A DNA stretch of 64,000 nt from Flagellimonas sp. HMM57 (GTDB taxonomy: Bacteria; Bacteroidota; Bacteroidia; Flavobacteriales; Flavobacteriaceae): positions 1,426,001 through 1,490,000 of the forward strand of contig NZ_CP090004.1 in NCBI RefSeq assembly GCF_021390175.1, read 5' to 3'. The position numbers were made by a program, and so were the translations under genes. Positions within the stretch are counted from its first letter, which is position 1, and each line of letters opens with the position of its first letter. The notes beneath the pieces were generated by a model. The model was not told where the DNA came from and ran no database searches. It worked only from the letters and a program-made list of their open reading frames with translations. This document shows positions 61,072 through 64,000 of this stretch, in pieces.

Positions 61072-62061
61072 TTATGTAGATAGATTTAGTGATTTGGCAA
61101 CTAATTCTTTTGTAGCAATGATTCCTTCTTCTTCACTTAGACCTTCGCCTTCATATTCTACCCCAACGTAACCGGTATAACCTGAATCCTTTACAATTTT
61201 CATCATACGGTCATAGTCTGTATGGACTTCGTTGCCCTTTTCATCAAAGTCATGTGATTTTGCGCTTACGGCTTTTGCAAAGGGCATCAATTCTTCTATT
61301 CCTTTGTATCTGTCGTACTCTTCAATGCAAGCAGTTTCAAAATAAGAACCATCTTCTCTTTTCATACAAAAATTGCCAAAATCTGGAAGTGTACCACAGT
61401 TGGGAAGGTTCACCTTTTTCATCACTTCGACCAACATTTGCGCATCCGATGAAAATCCACCATGATTCTCAACAATAACATTGATGTTTTTGTCTTTCGC
61501 ATAACTCGCCAATTGCGTTAATCCATCTACTGAGGCAGGTGTCCACTCTTCTGCTACTTTACTTCCCATTAAATTTACACGAACGGAATGGCATCCAAGA
61601 GCAGCAGCAGCATCTACCCATTTATAATGGTTTTCAACGGCAGCTTTCCGTTCCTTCTCGTCGGCAGCGGATAAATCCCCTTCGTGATCGATCATTATGA
61701 TAAGATTCTCCAATCCATACTTTTCACTCGCTGCTTTGGACTTTGCTACAAAACCATCCATTGCTTCTTTAGAAAAATTAGCGGCTTTCAATTCTTCTTC
61801 ATAAAGTTGACTCACATATTCCAAACCTGAAAATCCCCAATCCTTTGCTTTTTTCGCAAACTGATATGGATCCATTCCCTCGTCTTTGATCATCCTATGT
61901 ATGGACCATTGCGCAAGGGAGAGTTTGAATAATGGTTCAACTTCTTCTGCTATTGGAGCAGTCATATCCTTCTTTTGATTTTGTTTACATGCGTAATTTC
62001 CCAATATCATAAGAGCTATCCCTGCTTGGGCACTATTTTGGATAAAATACCTTCTTTTCAT
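61072..62061 (-). CDS. Exported sugar phosphate isomerase/epimerase-like TIM-barrel protein
   Basis: With the ATG at 62061 the protein (329 residues) begins MKRRYFIQNSAQAGIALMIL and a lipobox-like GNYAC, a twin-arginine-style signal (KRRYFI) combined with lipid attachment. The rest is a xylose-isomerase-like TIM barrel: LSLAQWSIHRMIKDEGM, VIVENHGGFSSDAQMLVEVM, LPDFGNFCM and KSHDFDEKGNEVHTDYDRM. Its metal residues are intact. It probably acts outside the cytoplasm as a keto-sugar isomerase, lyase or hydratase. It leads a five-gene operon, divergent from the second GMC gene. Confidence 0.9.
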   Translation of the reverse strand: MKRRYFIQNSAQAGIALMILGNYACKQNQKKDMTAPIAEEVEPLFKLSLAQWSIHRMIKDEGMDPYQFAKKAKDWGFSGLEYVSQLYEEELKAANFSKEAMDGFVAKSKAASEKYGLENLIIMIDHEGDLSAADEKERKAAVENHYKWVDAAAALGCHSVRVNLMGSKVAEEWTPASVDGLTQLASYAKDKNINVIVENHGGFSSDAQMLVEVMKKVNLPNCGTLPDFGNFCMKREDGSYFETACIEEYDRYKGIEELMPFAKAVSAKSHDFDEKGNEVHTDYDRMMKIVKDSGYTGYVGVEYEGEGLSEEEGIIATKELVAKSLNLST

Positions 62062-62197
62062 AAAAATTAATTGTAATACGTCAAAAAGAATCAAAAAACT
62101 ACAACGTTATAGTAGGGAATTCTCAATAAACGTAGGGATTAAATGTAGAAAATTAATTTAATAATTAATACATTTAGGAAATAAACAATACTGTTAA

Positions 62198-63916
62198 ATG
62201 AGTAAATTTTATTACAACGAAGAGCAGGAATCTTATGATGCCATTGTAGTAGGAACGGGCATTAGTGGAGGTTGGGCCGCCAAAGAGCTCTGCGAGAACG
62301 GACTAAAGACATTGGTCTTGGAACGTGGTCGTATGGTTAACCATATTACGGACTATCCCACGGCAAACCTAGATCCCTGGGATTTTCCCAACAATGGGGA
62401 ACTGTCTCCTGAGAAAATTGCAAGACAAGAAAAGCAAAATAGAACAGGTTACACGGTAAAAGCAGCGCACCATTTTTGGTTTGTGGATGATATTGACCAT
62501 CCCTACAATGAAACAAAACGCTTCGATTGGATGAGAGGCTACCATGTAGGCGGGAGATCATTATTGTGGGGAAGACATAGCTATCGATGGAGTGAAATGG
62601 ATTTTGAGGCCAATAAAAAGGAGGGTGTTGCTGTAGATTGGCCAGTGCGCTATAAGGATATTGCCCCTTGGTACGATAAAGTGGAAAGTTATATAGGGGT
62701 TACCGGGGAAACTCTCGGATTATCACAACTGCCCGATGGCATTTTTGAGCCCATGATGCAGTTGAACTGTGTAGAACAACATGTTCGTGAGCAAGTAGCG
62801 GAACATTTTGATGGACGGGTGATTACGGCAGGTAGAGTGGCCCATATTAATAGTGATAAAAAATTTGAGGGCCTAAACCGAAGTTCGTGTAAATTTAGGA
62901 ACAGATGTATAAGAGGTTGTCCTTTTGGGGCATATTTTAGCAGCAATTCGTCTACTTTGCCCGCAGCTGAACGTACCGGAAACATGACACTTAGACCGGA
63001 TTCCATTGTCCATGAGATTATTTATGATGCGGACACCAAGAAGGCTACCGGTGTAAAAGTAATTGACAGGGTCACAAAGGAAACTTATGAGTTCAAGGCA
63101 AAGGTTATTTTCCTCTGTGCTTCTGCCGTGGCCTCAACTTCCATTCTTATGCAATCCAAATCGGATAGATTTCCTGATGGGATGGGCAATGATTCGGGAG
63201 AACTTGGACACAACATCATGGACCACCATTTTAAGGCAGGTGCACGAGGTAAAATGGATGGTTACGAAGACAAATATTACAAAGGAAGAAAGCCGAACGG
63301 AATTTACGTTCCCCGTTTTAGAAACCTCGGAGGTGCCAGTGAAATGAAAGATTTTAATCGCGGTTATGGCTATCAAGGAGGTGCATCCAGAGGAAATTAT
63401 GAGGATATAATTGCAGAGGTCTCCCACGGAAAAGAGCTTAAGGAAGCTATCTTGGGGGTCGGAGGATGGCAGGTGGGCATTAATGGTTTTGGTGAAATTT
63501 TACCCTATCACGAAAACAAGATGACCTTAGATTATGACAAATTAGACCAATGGGGTCTGCCTACGGTTACTTTTGATGCTGAAATAAAGGATAACGAGCT
63601 CAATATGCGCAAGGATATGCAGGAGCAGGCAGCGGCCATGTTGGAAAAATCAGGTGTTCGCGATATTGAAACCTACGATGAAACCTATGCGCTTGGCCTT
63701 GGTATACACGAAATGGGTACGGCCAGAATGGGCAAGAACCCAAAGACCTCCGTAGTTAATGCAAACAACCAATTGCATGCTGTTGAAAATGTTTATGTTA
63801 CAGATGGTGCCTTTATGACTTCCGCAAGTTGTGTAAATCCATCATTAACCTATATGGCTTTTACGGCCAGAGCTGCCAATCATGCAGTCCAAGAACTTAA
63901 AAAAGGAAATATCTAA
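62198..63916 (+). CDS. GMC family FAD-dependent oxidoreductase, copy 2
   Basis: A 572-residue GMC enzyme closely similar to copy 1: long shared blocks include VVGTGISGGWAAKELCENGL and TDGAFMTSSNCVNPSLTYMA-like TDGAFMTSASCVNPSLTYM. Active-site residues are H504 (GLGIHEMGTARMG) and N547 (CVNPSLTYMAF), the same 43-residue distance as in copy 1. The Cys cluster is C231-x5-C237-x3-C241. It has no signal peptide and the next gene starts on its stop codon (TAATG). That gene encodes a subunit-3-like protein with a twin-arginine-like N-terminus, so this copy is likely exported as a complex with it. Confidence 0.93.
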   Translation: MSKFYYNEEQESYDAIVVGTGISGGWAAKELCENGLKTLVLERGRMVNHITDYPTANLDPWDFPNNGELSPEKIARQEKQNRTGYTVKAAHHFWFVDDIDHPYNETKRFDWMRGYHVGGRSLLWGRHSYRWSEMDFEANKKEGVAVDWPVRYKDIAPWYDKVESYIGVTGETLGLSQLPDGIFEPMMQLNCVEQHVREQVAEHFDGRVITAGRVAHINSDKKFEGLNRSSCKFRNRCIRGCPFGAYFSSNSSTLPAAERTGNMTLRPDSIVHEIIYDADTKKATGVKVIDRVTKETYEFKAKVIFLCASAVASTSILMQSKSDRFPDGMGNDSGELGHNIMDHHFKAGARGKMDGYEDKYYKGRKPNGIYVPRFRNLGGASEMKDFNRGYGYQGGASRGNYEDIIAEVSHGKELKEAILGVGGWQVGINGFGEILPYHENKMTLDYDKLDQWGLPTVTFDAEIKDNELNMRKDMQEQAAAMLEKSGVRDIETYDETYALGLGIHEMGTARMGKNPKTSVVNANNQLHAVENVYVTDGAFMTSASCVNPSLTYMAFTARAANHAVQELKKGNI

Positions 63917-64000
63917 TGGAAAGAAGAGTTGCATTAAAAAACATGGGGCTTGCCTTTGGGTATACCATTGTCGCCCCCACACTTTTGGGAATTGTACAAA
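63916..64000 (+). CDS. Gluconate 2-dehydrogenase subunit 3 family protein, 5' end only
   Basis: The window ends 28 codons into this gene. It begins with ATG on the last base of the GMC stop codon. The visible residues MERRVALKNMGLAFGYTIVA, then PTLLGIVQ, have a paired Arg (ERRVALK) and a hydrophobic stretch like the twin-arginine signals of the small subunits of sugar 3-dehydrogenases and gluconate 2-dehydrogenase. The position right after a GMC gene is the usual one. Identity of the mature part cannot be seen. Confidence 0.75.
   Translation, partial: MERRVALKNMGLAFGYTIVAPTLLGIVQ

Noticed and set aside
1..64000. CRISPR arrays, intact insertion sequences, prophage genes, rRNA operons
   Set aside because: No regularly spaced direct repeats of 23-40 bp, no transposase or phage structural motifs, and no rRNA-like sequence were seen on either strand.

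Overview
The window reads as a chromosomal stretch from a marine-type member of the Flavobacteriaceae (Bacteroidota). Support comes from the low GC content, promoter boxes of the Bacteroidota form TTTG-N(18-22)-TAnnTTTG, Bacteroidota-typical families (DUF1080, DUF4097, DUF3078, DUF2141, membrane-anchored AraC regulators), a carotenoid cyclase, FeoB followed by its small Cys-rich protein, and short intergenic repeats with core GAGCGnAGTCGAAA. A genus cannot be fixed from sequence alone; an Allomuricauda/Maribacter-like organism is an inference.

Layout. 1-3.5 kb: an acyltransferase, then three unrecognised membrane proteins on the minus strand and a gene-poor stretch. 3.5-8.5 kb: a CBM9-like/beta-lactamase-fold lipoprotein, the 3' remnant of a lost gene, a secreted amidohydrolase and a membrane AraC regulator. 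8.5-9.5 kb: about 850 bp without genes, carrying palindromes, next to tRNA-Asn(GTT) and its terminator. 9.6-14.5 kb: rseP, a SCO1-like copper chaperone, feoA-feoB-Cys-rich protein. 14.7-18.3 kb: an ECF sigma factor, an anti-sigma factor with HEAT-like repeats, and a DUF4097/ankyrin/DUF4097 trio with a shared leader. 18.3-25 kb: DUF423, DUF2141, an S9 peptidase, an SDR, a ZIP transporter and a DtxR-type regulator. 25.3-28.8 kb: lycopene cyclase and a polyprenyl diphosphate synthase (convergent), and a second sigma factor. 29-35.7 kb: TetR-TolC-adaptor-RND efflux operon ending in a strong terminator. 36-52 kb: housekeeping genes (aspS, tadA, dxs, a dGTPase, PiT, nadD, gmk, yicC) with a ClC protein and a cold-shock protein. 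52-64 kb: a catabolic locus with two DUF1080 proteins, two TIM-barrel isomerase-like proteins, two GMC oxidoreductases, a Gfo/Idh/MocA dehydrogenase, two MFS transporters, DinB, ASCH, and the start of a gluconate-2-dehydrogenase subunit-3-like gene cut by the window end.

How the genes fit together. The last 12 kb look like a 3-keto-glycoside pathway: FAD-dependent GMC enzymes oxidise a sugar ring carbon, DUF1080 and TIM-barrel proteins cleave or rearrange the keto-sugar, the Gfo/Idh/MocA enzyme reduces or epimerises it, and the MFS proteins import products. A perfect 11-bp inverted repeat lies in the divergent control region of this locus. The ECF/anti-sigma/DUF4097 operon looks like an envelope-sensing system that is not well described. 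Several genes have the TAnnTTTG box only 4-6 nt before the start codon, which predicts leaderless mRNAs, including both isoprenoid/carotenoid genes at 25.6-27.8 kb. No CRISPR array, intact insertion sequence or prophage was seen.
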